A stretch of DNA of 46,369 nt from CSP1-4 sp036559965 (GTDB lineage Bacteria; Chloroflexota; Limnocylindria; Limnocylindrales; CSP1-4): contig DATBSD010000038.1 of assembly GCA_036559965.1 (NCBI GenBank), positions 1 through 46,369 of the forward strand, written 5' to 3'. Made by a program: the position numbers and the translations under genes. The notes under the pieces were generated by a model that ran no database searches, was not told where the DNA came from, and saw nothing but the letters and a program-made list of their open reading frames with translations. Of the stretch, positions 1-7,102 are shown piece by piece. Every line of letters begins with the position of its first letter. Position 1 is the stretch's first letter.

Positions 1-104
1 GCCCGAAGATCGCCCGGATCGATGGGCACGCCGACCGGTCGTTCCTTGACCCCCTCGAGATAGTCGCTGGCGAGCGCGGCGGCCCGCTCCAGGAGCTCGT
101 CCAC
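1..104 (-). CDS. Probable PLP-dependent (aromatic amino acid type) decarboxylase, N-terminal fragment
   Basis: Only the first 34 codons lie in the window; the gene runs off the left edge. Translating from a GTG at 104 gives a helical start followed by the stretch DYLEGVKERPVGVPIDPGDLR shortened here to its key parts: DYLEG, RPVG, and PGDLR. Group II PLP-dependent decarboxylases (the DOPA/tryptophan decarboxylase family) begin in just this way, with an amphipathic helix, a YLEG-like motif, R-x-V-x-P and PG-x-LR. The catalytic lysine and PLP site are outside the window. It starts 31 bases after the stop of the GT87 gene on the same strand. The family call rests on a short stretch and the substrate cannot be told. 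Confidence 0.5.
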   Translation of the reverse strand, partial: MDELLERAAALASDYLEGVKERPVGVPIDPGDLR

Positions 105-135
105 GACGGAATCGTGGCAGCGCCGCAGTGTTCGG

Positions 136-1383
136 TCAACCAGCCCCGTCGACCGGCCCCATGGCACCGAATCGGCGCAAGGGCCCCCACCCGAGCAGCA
201 CAGCCGGTGCCAGGAGGACGACGACGATCGGCGTCGCGACGCCGATGAAGCCGCCCAGCGGCCAGAGGAGCACGACCCCGTAGGCGGCGGCCAGCAACCA
301 GCGATCCTGCCACGGCCAGCCGCGCCGACCGGCCGCGACGGCGAAGATGCCGACCGCCGGCAGCAGCAGCGTCGCGTCGTAGATCCAGGCGTGCGGGCTG
401 ATGACGAGCCCCACGGCGGCGGCCAGGGCAAGGGCAGCGACCACGGCCCACGCCCGCAACGCGCGCAGGCTGGCGATGACGTAGACGATCCCGACGGCGA
501 CGCCGACGACGGCCGGCAGCGAGAAGGCGCCCGACGCCTCGGCACCCCCGAGGATGGCCGCCACGTGGCCCCCGAGGGCGGGCAGCGAGATCGCCTGCCA
601 GCCGTTGGCCTCGAAGTCGGGACCGCTGTAGGTCGCCAGGATGGTCAGCCAGTCGGACGGCCAGGCCCAGCTGCCTCCCGTCGCCACGACGCCCAGGACG
701 TAGTGGACGCCGACGATGGCCGCGAAGGCGACGACCGCCGGCCAGACGCCGCGCCAGAGCAGCGTCCCGGCCTGCGGCAGGGCGAGCTGAGGCTTGTAGG
801 CCAGCAGCCCGACGACCACGCCTGCCAGCCACGGACGCCCATGGACCATCGCCCAGGCGCCGAGCACGACGAGCAGGAGGCCGAGGGCGACGTTCTGGCC
901 GCTGACCACCCCGGCCGCCGCCGGCGCCCAGGCGAACGTGCCGACGACGGCCCAGCGCCGAGCGATGCCCACCAGCGGCGCCCCGACCCAGGCTGCCAGC
1001 CCGAGAAGGCTGGCTTCAGCCAGGACATGCAGCGGGGCCGCGATGCCGTAGGGCAGCCAGCTGAAGGGCACGTAGAGCAGCGCCAGGCCGGGCGGGTAGA
1101 CCCACGGCGTGATGGGCAGGTCGTTCGCGGTCTGGAAGCCGACGATCGCGCCGAGGTCCATGAGGTCGGGCGTGAACGCCAGCGTGCCGGCGGCGTAGAA
1201 GGCGCTGAAGTCGAGCCAGCCCCGGAGTGGCATGCCGAGCAGCGGCAGCCAGGCGGCGACGATGGCGGCGCCCAGCCAGAGCCTGACCCGGCGCGCGTCC
1301 CACAGCCCGCGCCAGCCGGTCGGCGTCGGCATGCCGGCCGACGGCGTCTCGATCGGGGGCGCCGGCCGCTCGTCGCCCGACAC
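136..1383 (-). CDS. Glycosyltransferase family 87 (DUF2029) integral membrane protein
   Basis: The 415-residue protein is almost entirely hydrophobic, with about ten or eleven predicted membrane segments after a 35-residue polar N-terminus. Family signatures are visible: an aspartate at the end of the first membrane segment (LDFSAFYAAG, D58), a WVYPPG motif near residue 95, a GQN near 162, a YKPQLAL near 195 and a late SPHAWIYD motif. GT87 enzymes are GT-C fold transferases that use polyprenyl-phosphate sugars, for example mannose in PimE, and act on the outer face of the membrane. The GTG start at 1383 lies 11 bases after the glycyl-tRNA synthetase stop, so the two are probably cotranscribed. 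The acceptor and sugar are unknown. Confidence 0.8.
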   Translation of the reverse strand: MSGDERPAPPIETPSAGMPTPTGWRGLWDARRVRLWLGAAIVAAWLPLLGMPLRGWLDFSAFYAAGTLAFTPDLMDLGAIVGFQTANDLPITPWVYPPGLALLYVPFSWLPYGIAAPLHVLAEASLLGLAAWVGAPLVGIARRWAVVGTFAWAPAAAGVVSGQNVALGLLLVVLGAWAMVHGRPWLAGVVVGLLAYKPQLALPQAGTLLWRGVWPAVVAFAAIVGVHYVLGVVATGGSWAWPSDWLTILATYSGPDFEANGWQAISLPALGGHVAAILGGAEASGAFSLPAVVGVAVGIVYVIASLRALRAWAVVAALALAAAVGLVISPHAWIYDATLLLPAVGIFAVAAGRRGWPWQDRWLLAAAYGVVLLWPLGGFIGVATPIVVVLLAPAVLLGWGPLRRFGAMGPVDGAG

Positions 1384-1394
1384 GGCGCCGGTGG

Positions 1395-2816
1395 TCAGCC
1401 CCGAGCGGCGGACAGCCGCTCCATGACGAGGGCCTTGACGCTGTCGGCCGCGACACGCTCCTGGGTCATCGAGTCACGCTCGCGGATGGTCACCTTGCCA
1501 TCGTCGAGCGAGTCGACGTCGACGGTCACGCACCACGGCGTGCCGATCTCATCCTGGCGGCGGTAGAGCTTGCCGATGGCCGCCGTGTCGTCATAGACGG
1601 CCATCGTGTCGCGCTTCAGGTCGTCCTTGATGCGCTGGCAGAGCGCCACGATCTCGGGCCGCTTCTTGAGCAGCGGCAGCACGGCCACCTTGTAGGGCGC
1701 CAGCTCTGGGTGCAGCGCCAGTGAGACGCGCGTCTCGCCGCGCACCTCTTCCTCGCGATAAGCATCGATGAGGAACGTGAAGGCGGCCCGGTCGGCGCCG
1801 GCGGCGGTCTCGACGATCCAGGGGATGAAGTGCTCTTCGGTCGCGGGATCGAAGTAGTCGAGGTTCTCGCCCGACGCCTTGGCATGGCTGCCGAGGTCGA
1901 AGTCGGCGCGGTTGTGGACGCCCTCGAGCTCCTTCCAGCCGAACGGGAAGCGGTACTCGACGTCCACCGCCTTGCGCGCGTAGTGGGCCAGCTCGTCGGC
2001 GGCGTGCTCACGGGTGCGCAGACGCGCCGGCGCGACGCCGTAGCGCTCGTACCACGCGAAGCGACGCGGCAGCCAGTCCTCGAAGGCCGCCGCCGCCGCA
2101 TCCGGCCGCACGAAGTACTGCATCTCCATCTGCTCGAACTCGCGCATCCGGAAGACGAAGTTGCCGGGGCTGATCTCGTTGCGGAAGCTCTTGCCGATCT
2201 GGGCGATGCCGAAGGGCAGCTTCTTGCGGCTCGACTGGAGGACGTTCTTGAAGTTGACGTACGAGCCCTGGGCGGTCTCGGGCCGCAGGTAGACGACCGA
2301 CGCGTCCTCCTCGACGGGGCCCATGTGCGTCTTGAACATGAGGTTGAACTGGCGGGGTGCGGAGAGTGGGCCGCCGTCGACAGGGCAGCGCAGGCCGAGC
2401 CGTTCGACGACACCTGGGTCGCGCAGCTCGGCCACGCTGAGGTTCTCGGCGCCCGGCAGCTCGTCGAGGCGGAAGCGGCGGTGGCAGGTGGCACATTCGA
2501 CGAGCGGATCGCTGAACGAGCCGACGTGCCCGGACGTGACCCAGACCTGGGGATGCATGAGGATGCCGGCGTCGAGGCCGACGATGTCGTCACGCTCCTG
2601 GACCATCGCGCGCCACCACGCGCGCTTGACGTTGTTCTTGAGCTCCACGCCCAGCGGCCCGTAGTCCCAGACGGCGTTGATGCCGCCGTAGATCTCCGAC
2701 GACGGGAAGATGAAGCCGCGTCGCTTGGAGAGCGAGACGATGGTCTCGAGGTTGGCCACGGCCGGGGCGACATCCTCGTCCGAGGGGGTTTGTCGGCCTG
2801 TCTTGAGCTCGGTCAC
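1395..2816 (-). CDS. glyQS: Glycyl-tRNA synthetase (alpha2, class II)
   Basis: This 473-residue enzyme charges tRNA-Gly with glycine in the cytoplasm. It is the single-chain homodimeric type. The N-terminus carries SKRRGFIFPSSEIYGG and WDYGPLG (residues 29-55), hallmarks of this type, then a CATC pair (C108, C111) of a zinc-like insertion, the motif 2 segment with FRNEISP, and a C-terminal anticodon-binding domain with VAVLPLLKK. It begins with GTG at 2816; a GGAG lies about 13 bases upstream. No heterotetrameric glyQ/glyS pair is present here. It is the first gene of a minus-strand unit diverging from the DUF1269 gene. Confidence 0.95.
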   Translation of the reverse strand: MTELKTGRQTPSDEDVAPAVANLETIVSLSKRRGFIFPSSEIYGGINAVWDYGPLGVELKNNVKRAWWRAMVQERDDIVGLDAGILMHPQVWVTSGHVGSFSDPLVECATCHRRFRLDELPGAENLSVAELRDPGVVERLGLRCPVDGGPLSAPRQFNLMFKTHMGPVEEDASVVYLRPETAQGSYVNFKNVLQSSRKKLPFGIAQIGKSFRNEISPGNFVFRMREFEQMEMQYFVRPDAAAAAFEDWLPRRFAWYERYGVAPARLRTREHAADELAHYARKAVDVEYRFPFGWKELEGVHNRADFDLGSHAKASGENLDYFDPATEEHFIPWIVETAAGADRAAFTFLIDAYREEEVRGETRVSLALHPELAPYKVAVLPLLKKRPEIVALCQRIKDDLKRDTMAVYDDTAAIGKLYRRQDEIGTPWCVTVDVDSLDDGKVTIRERDSMTQERVAADSVKALVMERLSAARG

Positions 2817-2887
2817 GGGCGGGCGGCATCTCCGCTATGGGAACTCGCTGGGAGTGGATTGTCCCATGCACGCTCGCCAACGGAACG

Positions 2888-2920
2888 TTGACGGTGGCTC
2901 GCCGCCATCAGCGGTATCCT
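2888..2920 (+). promoter_or_regulatory. Possible promoter of the DUF1269 gene
   Basis: In the divergent gap 2817-2960, TTGACG (2888-2893) is followed by TATCCT (2915-2920). The spacer is 21 bases, longer than the sigma-70 optimum, so the pairing is uncertain; the -10-like box may act without the -35. A good Shine-Dalgarno, GGGAGGT, lies at about 2949-2955 before the ATG at 2961. Nothing else in the gap was recognised. Confidence 0.3.
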
Positions 2921-2960
2921 GTCGACATCACACCCACCCCACCACCGCGGGAGGTATCCG

Positions 2961-3623
2961 ATGACCGACGAGAAGCAGCCGACCACGTCTGCCAAGCAGG
3001 GCTACGACTACGTCGCGGCCGAAGGCGAGGCGGACGCGAGCGGGGCGACCATCGTGGCCGTCGCCGGTGACGAGACCGGCGTCAAGAGCGAGGCCATGAT
3101 CGCCACCGACTACACGCACACGCTCATCGTGGCGGCCTTCGCCGACGAGGAGTCGGCGATGGAGACCTACCAGGCCCTGAAGGACGCCGAGACCGCCCAC
3201 GGCCTGCACATCGACGCCGTGGCCGTCGTGCGTGCCGATGACAAGGGCAAGATCCACGCCCAGAAGGTGACCGAGCACAGCACCAAGAAGGGCCTCAAGT
3301 GGGGCGTCGGCGCGGGCATCGTGCTCGGCGTCATCTTCCCGCCCTCCCTGCTCGCCGGCGCGGTCGCGGGCGGCGTGGCAGGCAGCGCCATCGGCAAGAT
3401 CCGCCACACGCATCGCCTGATCGAGCTCGAGGAGGAGCTCCGCGGCGCCCTGCCGCCCGAGAGCTCGGGCATCATCGCGCTGTTCGAGACGACCGACGCA
3501 CCGGCCGTCAAGGAGACCATGCCCAAGGCCACCAAGGTGACCGAGAAGCAGGTCGACGATGGCACGGCGGCCGACATCGAGCAGGCCACCAAGGAGTCGG
3601 ACGCGGCCGCGACACCGGCCTGA
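2961..3623 (+). CDS. DUF1269 family membrane protein
   Basis: A 220-residue protein of unknown function. After a polar N-terminus of about 45 residues it has a ferredoxin-like segment (HTLIVAAFADEESAMETYQ), then a glycine-zipper hydrophobic region rich in GxxxG (about residues 115-150), and a further alpha/beta segment ending in ALFETTDAPAV. This layout is the DUF1269 family, whose members are predicted to associate with membranes. The C-terminal 40 residues are charged and low in complexity. It has a strong ribosome binding site and is a single-gene unit: glyQS diverges upstream and recO converges downstream across a strong hairpin. No function can be assigned from context. Confidence 0.8.
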   Translation: MTDEKQPTTSAKQGYDYVAAEGEADASGATIVAVAGDETGVKSEAMIATDYTHTLIVAAFADEESAMETYQALKDAETAHGLHIDAVAVVRADDKGKIHAQKVTEHSTKKGLKWGVGAGIVLGVIFPPSLLAGAVAGGVAGSAIGKIRHTHRLIELEEELRGALPPESSGIIALFETTDAPAVKETMPKATKVTEKQVDDGTAADIEQATKESDAAATPA

Positions 3624-3659
3624 TCCTTGCCGGCTGGCTGCCGGGACACGACAGCGAAC

Positions 3660-3685
3660 GAGGCCGGGCCGCGAGGCCCGGCCTC
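3660..3685. terminator. Bidirectional hairpin between DUF1269 gene and recO
   Basis: A perfect 11-base inverted repeat, GAGGCCGGGCC and GGCCCGGCCTC, encloses a GCGA loop and sits between two convergent genes (stops at 3623 and 3698). There is no long T-run on either side, as is usual in very GC-rich genomes, so it may act through stem stability alone. Position and perfection make it the best terminator candidate in the window. Confidence 0.75.
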
Positions 3686-3697
3686 TTCACGCTCGGC

Positions 3698-4459
3698 TCA
3701 GCGACCACGTACCTCGTCGAGGAAGGCCAGCGATCGCGGCTCCCGCTCGAGCGCCTGGCGGATGTAGCGGCGCATCGCGTCCTCGACCTCGGCCTCGGTC
3801 GTCGCTGAGAGCCGCAACTGGGCGATGGCCTCGATGTCCAGGCGCCGGTAGGCACGCAGGACCTTGAGCGCGGCCAGCGACAGCGGCAACCACTCCCCGG
3901 GTGGGTTGGGATGGTTGGGGCAGATCACGCCGCCGAGCGCCGGCGCCCAGCGGAAGCTGTCGGTCTCCTCGAGCATGCGATCGCACTCGACGCAGCGCTC
4001 GACCTCGGGGCGCACGCCCAGCGCATCGGCCAGCGCCATCTCCGTCCAGCGGGCCACGCGCGACGGCCGCATGCCATCGTCGAGCAGCTGGAAGGCGCGC
4101 CGCAGGAGGCCGTAGAACGCCTCCGCCGGGGCGTGCTCCTCGGTCGAGCGATCGGCCAGCTCGCCCACGTACCAGGCCGTGGCGGCCGACTCGAGCTGAT
4201 CGCGCAGCCGAAGCCAGGCGTGCAGCACGCGGGCCTGCGTCACGACGTCGAACGTCCGGCCGCGCGCCAGCTGGAGGCGCAGCTCGGCGAACGGCTCGAG
4301 CGTGCCGCCGAGCCGGCTGGTGGGGCGACGGATGCCCTTGGCGATGACGCGCAGCTTGCCCACATCGGGGGTCAGCACGGTCAGCACGCGGTCGGCCTCG
4401 CCCAGGTCGAAGCGAGTCAGGACGATGCCGGTGACCTGGTAGACGCGCGGCGCGGGCAC
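3698..4459 (-). CDS. recO: DNA repair protein RecO
   Basis: RecO loads RecA onto SSB-coated single-stranded DNA in the RecFOR pathway. The 253-residue protein has an N-terminal OB-fold (YQVTGIVLTRFDLGEADRV), the helical middle domain with ARVLHAWLRLRD, and a zinc site of the form CVEC...GGVICPNH (C-x2-C ... C-x2-H). The frame stays open far upstream to 5269, but that part overlaps the plus-strand toastrack gene and is not RecO-like. I chose the GTG at 4459, which directly precedes the conserved start. A GGGAGG lies 13 bases upstream, and a TACGCT lies exactly seven bases upstream, so the start may be leaderless. Confidence 0.9.
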   Translation of the reverse strand: MPAPRVYQVTGIVLTRFDLGEADRVLTVLTPDVGKLRVIAKGIRRPTSRLGGTLEPFAELRLQLARGRTFDVVTQARVLHAWLRLRDQLESAATAWYVGELADRSTEEHAPAEAFYGLLRRAFQLLDDGMRPSRVARWTEMALADALGVRPEVERCVECDRMLEETDSFRWAPALGGVICPNHPNPPGEWLPLSLAALKVLRAYRRLDIEAIAQLRLSATTEAEVEDAMRRYIRQALEREPRSLAFLDEVRGR

Positions 4460-4466
4460 GTTCGAC

Positions 4467-4472
4467 AGCGTA
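4467..4472 (-). promoter_or_regulatory. Possible leaderless -10 element of recO
   Basis: On the minus strand TACGCT (TAnnnT) ends seven bases before the recO GTG. Transcription starting about seven bases after a -10 would put the first nucleotide at the start codon. The element overlaps a GGGAGGT that could be a distant Shine-Dalgarno, so the two readings compete. No -35 is evident. Confidence 0.3.
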
Positions 4473-4535
4473 CCTCCCAGCGCGCCGCCGGCGCCGACGG
4501 ATCGACACGCCGCCACCCGGGCAGGCGTGACGGCC

Positions 4536-4561
4536 GGTCGACGATCGGGGCTGGGTCGACC
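4536..4561. repeat. 7-base inverted repeat in the recO/toastrack divergent gap
   Basis: GGTCGAC (4536-4542) and its exact complement GTCGACC (4555-4561) are separated by 12 bases in the 177-base divergent gap 4460-4636. It could be an operator acting on one or both genes, or chance in a GC-rich sequence. Apart from the Shine-Dalgarno GAGAGGT before 4637 and the recO start signals, nothing else was recognised in this gap. Confidence 0.25.
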
Positions 4562-4636
4562 CTCAGAAGGTGACATCAGGCACTTCGACGATGTCGGCCG
4601 GCCGCCGCAGACTCGTCGGCAGAGAGAGGTGCGACC

Positions 4637-5497
4637 ATGCGTGACCGTGGACTGGATCGCGGAGTCTCCGCGGCCGGCGTCCTGCTCATCGTCTTCGGGC
4701 TCATCGCCTTCGTCTGGCTCTTCGGCGGCAGCACTGCGCCCGCCCTCGGGCAACTGGCGCCATTCCTGGTCCCGGCGTTCATCGTCGGACTCGGCGCCGT
4801 GATCATCGTGACCGCCATGTCGGGCGGGTCGCGATCGACCTCGACGACGCCGACATCGGGCACGGCCGGCGCAAGCGGATCGATCGATGCGAGCGGGGCC
4901 CCGACGCCGGTGCCCGTCGTCGTCGCCCTCGATGCCGCCCAACGCGCCGACGTCGAGATCGCCTTCGGGGCCGGTCGTCTGGACATCGGCCGCGCGGCAG
5001 CCGGCCACCTCGTCGATGGGACCATCGTGGGTGGTGACGTCATCCGCAGCGGCCCGGGACGGGTCCGCCTGTGGAGCGACACGCCGTGGCTGGAGTGGGT
5101 GCCCGGCTTGCAGCGTCACTGGACCGTCGGCGTGACCGGCGAGGTGCCCGTGCGCATGGAGGTCAAGGCTGGGGCTGCCGATGTCGACATCGACTGCCGA
5201 GACTTGTGCCTCGACGAGCTCATCGTCAAGGCCGGCGCCAGTGCCGTGAGGGTCCAGGCGGCCCGCCATGGCGTGAGCCGCATCCGGACGGAGAGCGGTG
5301 CCGCCTCCCTCGACGTGACCGTGCCCGACGGCGTCGCGGCGAGGGTCCGGACGACCGCCTTGCTCGGCTCGCGTGAGGTCGATCTGGGGCGCTTCCCGGC
5401 GGTGCCGGGTGGCTACGAGTCGCCCGATTTCGCCCAGGCCACGGACCGCGTCGACATCGACGCCCGGACGGCGCTCGGGTCACTGCGCATCCGCTGA
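4637..5497 (+). CDS. LiaF-like membrane protein with toastrack (DUF2154-type) domain
   Basis: The 286-residue protein starts with two hydrophobic segments (about residues 10-29 and 41-61), like the N-terminal membrane part of LiaF and LiaI proteins. A Ser/Thr/Gly-rich linker (about 62-95) leads to a repetitive beta-strand domain in which short strands end in DIGR, VDIDC, VRVQAA, LDVTVP and SLRIR, as in toastrack domains of cell-envelope stress proteins. In Firmicutes LiaF restrains the LiaRS two-component system; no sensor or regulator is adjacent here, so the regulatory partner is unknown. The ATG at 4637 follows GAGAGGT. The polyprenyl synthase starts 55 bases after its stop. Confidence 0.65.
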   Translation: MRDRGLDRGVSAAGVLLIVFGLIAFVWLFGGSTAPALGQLAPFLVPAFIVGLGAVIIVTAMSGGSRSTSTTPTSGTAGASGSIDASGAPTPVPVVVALDAAQRADVEIAFGAGRLDIGRAAAGHLVDGTIVGGDVIRSGPGRVRLWSDTPWLEWVPGLQRHWTVGVTGEVPVRMEVKAGAADVDIDCRDLCLDELIVKAGASAVRVQAARHGVSRIRTESGAASLDVTVPDGVAARVRTTALLGSREVDLGRFPAVPGGYESPDFAQATDRVDIDARTALGSLRIR

Positions 5498-5539
5498 CCT
5501 CGCCAGCCGCCTCCGCCCGGCAAACGTGCTGGGCGCTGG

Positions 5540-5545
5540 TATCAT
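5540..5545 (+). promoter_or_regulatory. Probable leaderless -10 element of the polyprenyl synthase gene
   Basis: TATCAT ends exactly seven bases before the GTG at 5553, and no Shine-Dalgarno precedes that GTG. This is the TAnnnT-N7-start arrangement of leaderless genes in GC-rich bacteria. No convincing -35 is visible. Confidence 0.45.
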
Positions 5546-5552
5546 CTTTCAC

Positions 5553-6572
5553 GTGCTGACGACGGCCGACATCCAGGCGCTCCTGGCCGACACCGAGGCG
5601 ACCATCCTCGAGCTCATCGCCGAGGCCGAGGACGAGGCGACGCGCCCGATGTACGAGCAGATGCGCTACCACCTCGGCCTCGACGGCGAGGCCGGAGTGA
5701 GCGGCAAGCGACTGCGGCCGCTGCTCGGGCTGCTCGCCTATCAGTCGCTCACCGGCTCATACGAGGCGGCGCTGCCCGGTGCCGCGGCGGTCGAGCTGGG
5801 CCACAACTTCAGCCTCGTCCATGACGACATCGAGGATCGGGGTGAGGAGCGTCGTCACCGCGCCGCGCTGTGGACGATCACGGGCGTGCCGCAGGCCATC
5901 AACACCGGGGACGCGCTGTTCGTCATCTCGCGGCTGGCCCTCCACCGACTGACGGCGCTCGGCTTCAGCGACGCCAAGGTGCTGGCGCTCATGCGCCTCT
6001 ATGACGAGACGTGTCTGGCGCTGTGCGAGGGCCAGTTCATCGACATCTGGACGTCCGAGGGCCACGGACGCCAGTCGGTCGAGCTGTACTTCGACATGAT
6101 CGGTCGCAAGACGGCCGCCCTCATCGCCGGCTCGGTCCAGGCGGGGGCGATGCTGGCGACCGACGACGAGGCCGTCATCGCCGCCTATCGTGCCTTCGGC
6201 TGGGCCCTCGGCATCGCCTTCCAGCTGAACGACGACCTGCTCGGCATCTGGGGTGAGGAGACGAGCATCGGCAAGGCGCCATCGGACCTCGCCGCCCACA
6301 AGCGGACGCTGCCGGTCCTCTACGCCCTCGAGCACGGTGGCCCGGAGGACCGCGATCGGCTGGCAGCGCTGCTCGAGCTCGACGCGCCGACGCCGGCCGA
6401 GGTCGACGAGGCGGGCCGCATCCTGGAACGCTCAGGTGCCCGCGACTACACCCGCGAGCAGGCCCACCGCTATCGCGACGAGGCACTCCGCCAGCTGGCG
6501 CTGACGGGCGCCGTCGACGCCGTCGCGCGGGAGCGGCTGGAACAGATCATCGTGACCGCCATCGCGGCCTGA
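5553..6572 (+). CDS. Polyprenyl (geranylgeranyl-type) diphosphate synthase
   Basis: This trans-prenyltransferase condenses allylic diphosphates with isopentenyl diphosphate. The 339-residue protein carries GKRLRPLL, the first aspartate-rich motif in LVHDDIEDR (DDxxD), GDALF, a KTAALIA segment and the second aspartate-rich region QLNDDLLGIWG. In the last, the usual DDxxD reads DDLLG, so the final aspartate is missing; some bacterial members share this. The residue two before the allylic DDxxD pocket could set chain length, but I do not assign the product. I chose the GTG at 5553 because a TATCAT lies seven bases upstream; an in-frame GTG at 5526 is possible. Confidence 0.85.
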   Translation: MLTTADIQALLADTEATILELIAEAEDEATRPMYEQMRYHLGLDGEAGVSGKRLRPLLGLLAYQSLTGSYEAALPGAAAVELGHNFSLVHDDIEDRGEERRHRAALWTITGVPQAINTGDALFVISRLALHRLTALGFSDAKVLALMRLYDETCLALCEGQFIDIWTSEGHGRQSVELYFDMIGRKTAALIAGSVQAGAMLATDDEAVIAAYRAFGWALGIAFQLNDDLLGIWGEETSIGKAPSDLAAHKRTLPVLYALEHGGPEDRDRLAALLELDAPTPAEVDEAGRILERSGARDYTREQAHRYRDEALRQLALTGAVDAVARERLEQIIVTAIAA

Positions 6573-6581
6573 GCCGCCGAT
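6561..6581. terminator. Bulged hairpin between convergent genes
   Basis: ATCGCGGC and GCCGCCGAT pair with one bulged C around a CTGA loop that contains the stop codon of the polyprenyl synthase. The two convergent genes are only eight bases apart, so a hairpin usable in both directions would be expected here. The stem is short, so confidence is modest. Confidence 0.4.
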
Positions 6582-7012
6582 CAGGCCTTCGTGAAGGTCA
6601 TCGTCCCCGTGTCATCGATGAATGTCGTCTGCAGCTCGTCGCCGGAGACCGTGTAGGTCGCGATGAGATCGAGGTAGCTCGTGTAGAGGCTGCCGAGCGA
6701 CTCCTCGGGGCACATGGCGAGGGTCGACGGGCCGAGCACGAGGGCGAGGTTCGAACCATCGGCCGTGTAGGTGCCGGCGACCTCGTTGCAGTCCGCCTTG
6801 GCGGTGAAGGTGCCGTCGGCGTTGAACGTGATGGTGTAGTTCTCGGGATCGGGCACTACCGCCTGGCTGGGTGGTGTCGCCTCGGTCGAGGCGGTCCACT
6901 GCCACGTGCCCTGGAGAGCGGCCGATGAGCCGCCACTGGGCGAACAGGCGGCGACGGCCAGGACGGCCACGACGGCGAGGGCGGCCACGAAGAGACGAGC
7001 GCGTGCGGTCAT
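6581..7012 (-). CDS. META-domain lipoprotein (HslJ-like)
   Basis: A 143-residue exported lipoprotein. A basic start (MTARARLF) and hydrophobic core lead to the lipobox LAVAAC with C23 as the lipidated residue, followed by a Ser/Gly linker. The mature part fits one META domain: LQGTWQWTAS, NYTITFNADGTFTAKADCNEVAGTY, a C in LAMCPEE, and a closing DTGTMTFTKA. META domains occur in HslJ and in secreted heat-shock or stress proteins; their exact role is not settled. ATG at 7012 follows a GGAG five bases away. The gene closes the long minus-strand block and converges with the polyprenyl synthase. Confidence 0.8.
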   Translation of the reverse strand: MTARARLFVAALAVVAVLAVAACSPSGGSSAALQGTWQWTASTEATPPSQAVVPDPENYTITFNADGTFTAKADCNEVAGTYTADGSNLALVLGPSTLAMCPEESLGSLYTSYLDLIATYTVSGDELQTTFIDDTGTMTFTKA

Positions 7013-7066
7013 GGGTGCTCCACTGCTGTGTGCCGGATGACCCCCCGTCGGCGAACGACGCGCGGC

Positions 7067-7072
7067 ATTGTG
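7067..7072 (-). promoter_or_regulatory. Possible -10 element of the META lipoprotein gene
   Basis: In the 90-base gap 7013-7102 the minus strand holds CACAAT within GGCACAATGCC, 54 bases before the lipoprotein ATG. It is one of the few AT-rich hexamers nearby and close to TATAAT. No clear -35 is seen, so this remains tentative. Confidence 0.3.
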
Positions 7073-7102
7073 CCACGCCGATGCTGGCGGCGTGAGCCGG
7101 GC

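Noticed and set aside
2817..2960. Consensus promoter for glyQS in the divergent gap
   Set aside because: A GACAAT occurs on the minus strand but no -35 lies at a usable distance, so I did not list it.
4460..5269. 270-codon upstream extension of recO
   Set aside because: It overlaps the plus-strand toastrack gene completely and is unlike the RecO N-terminus, which starts right at GTG 4459.
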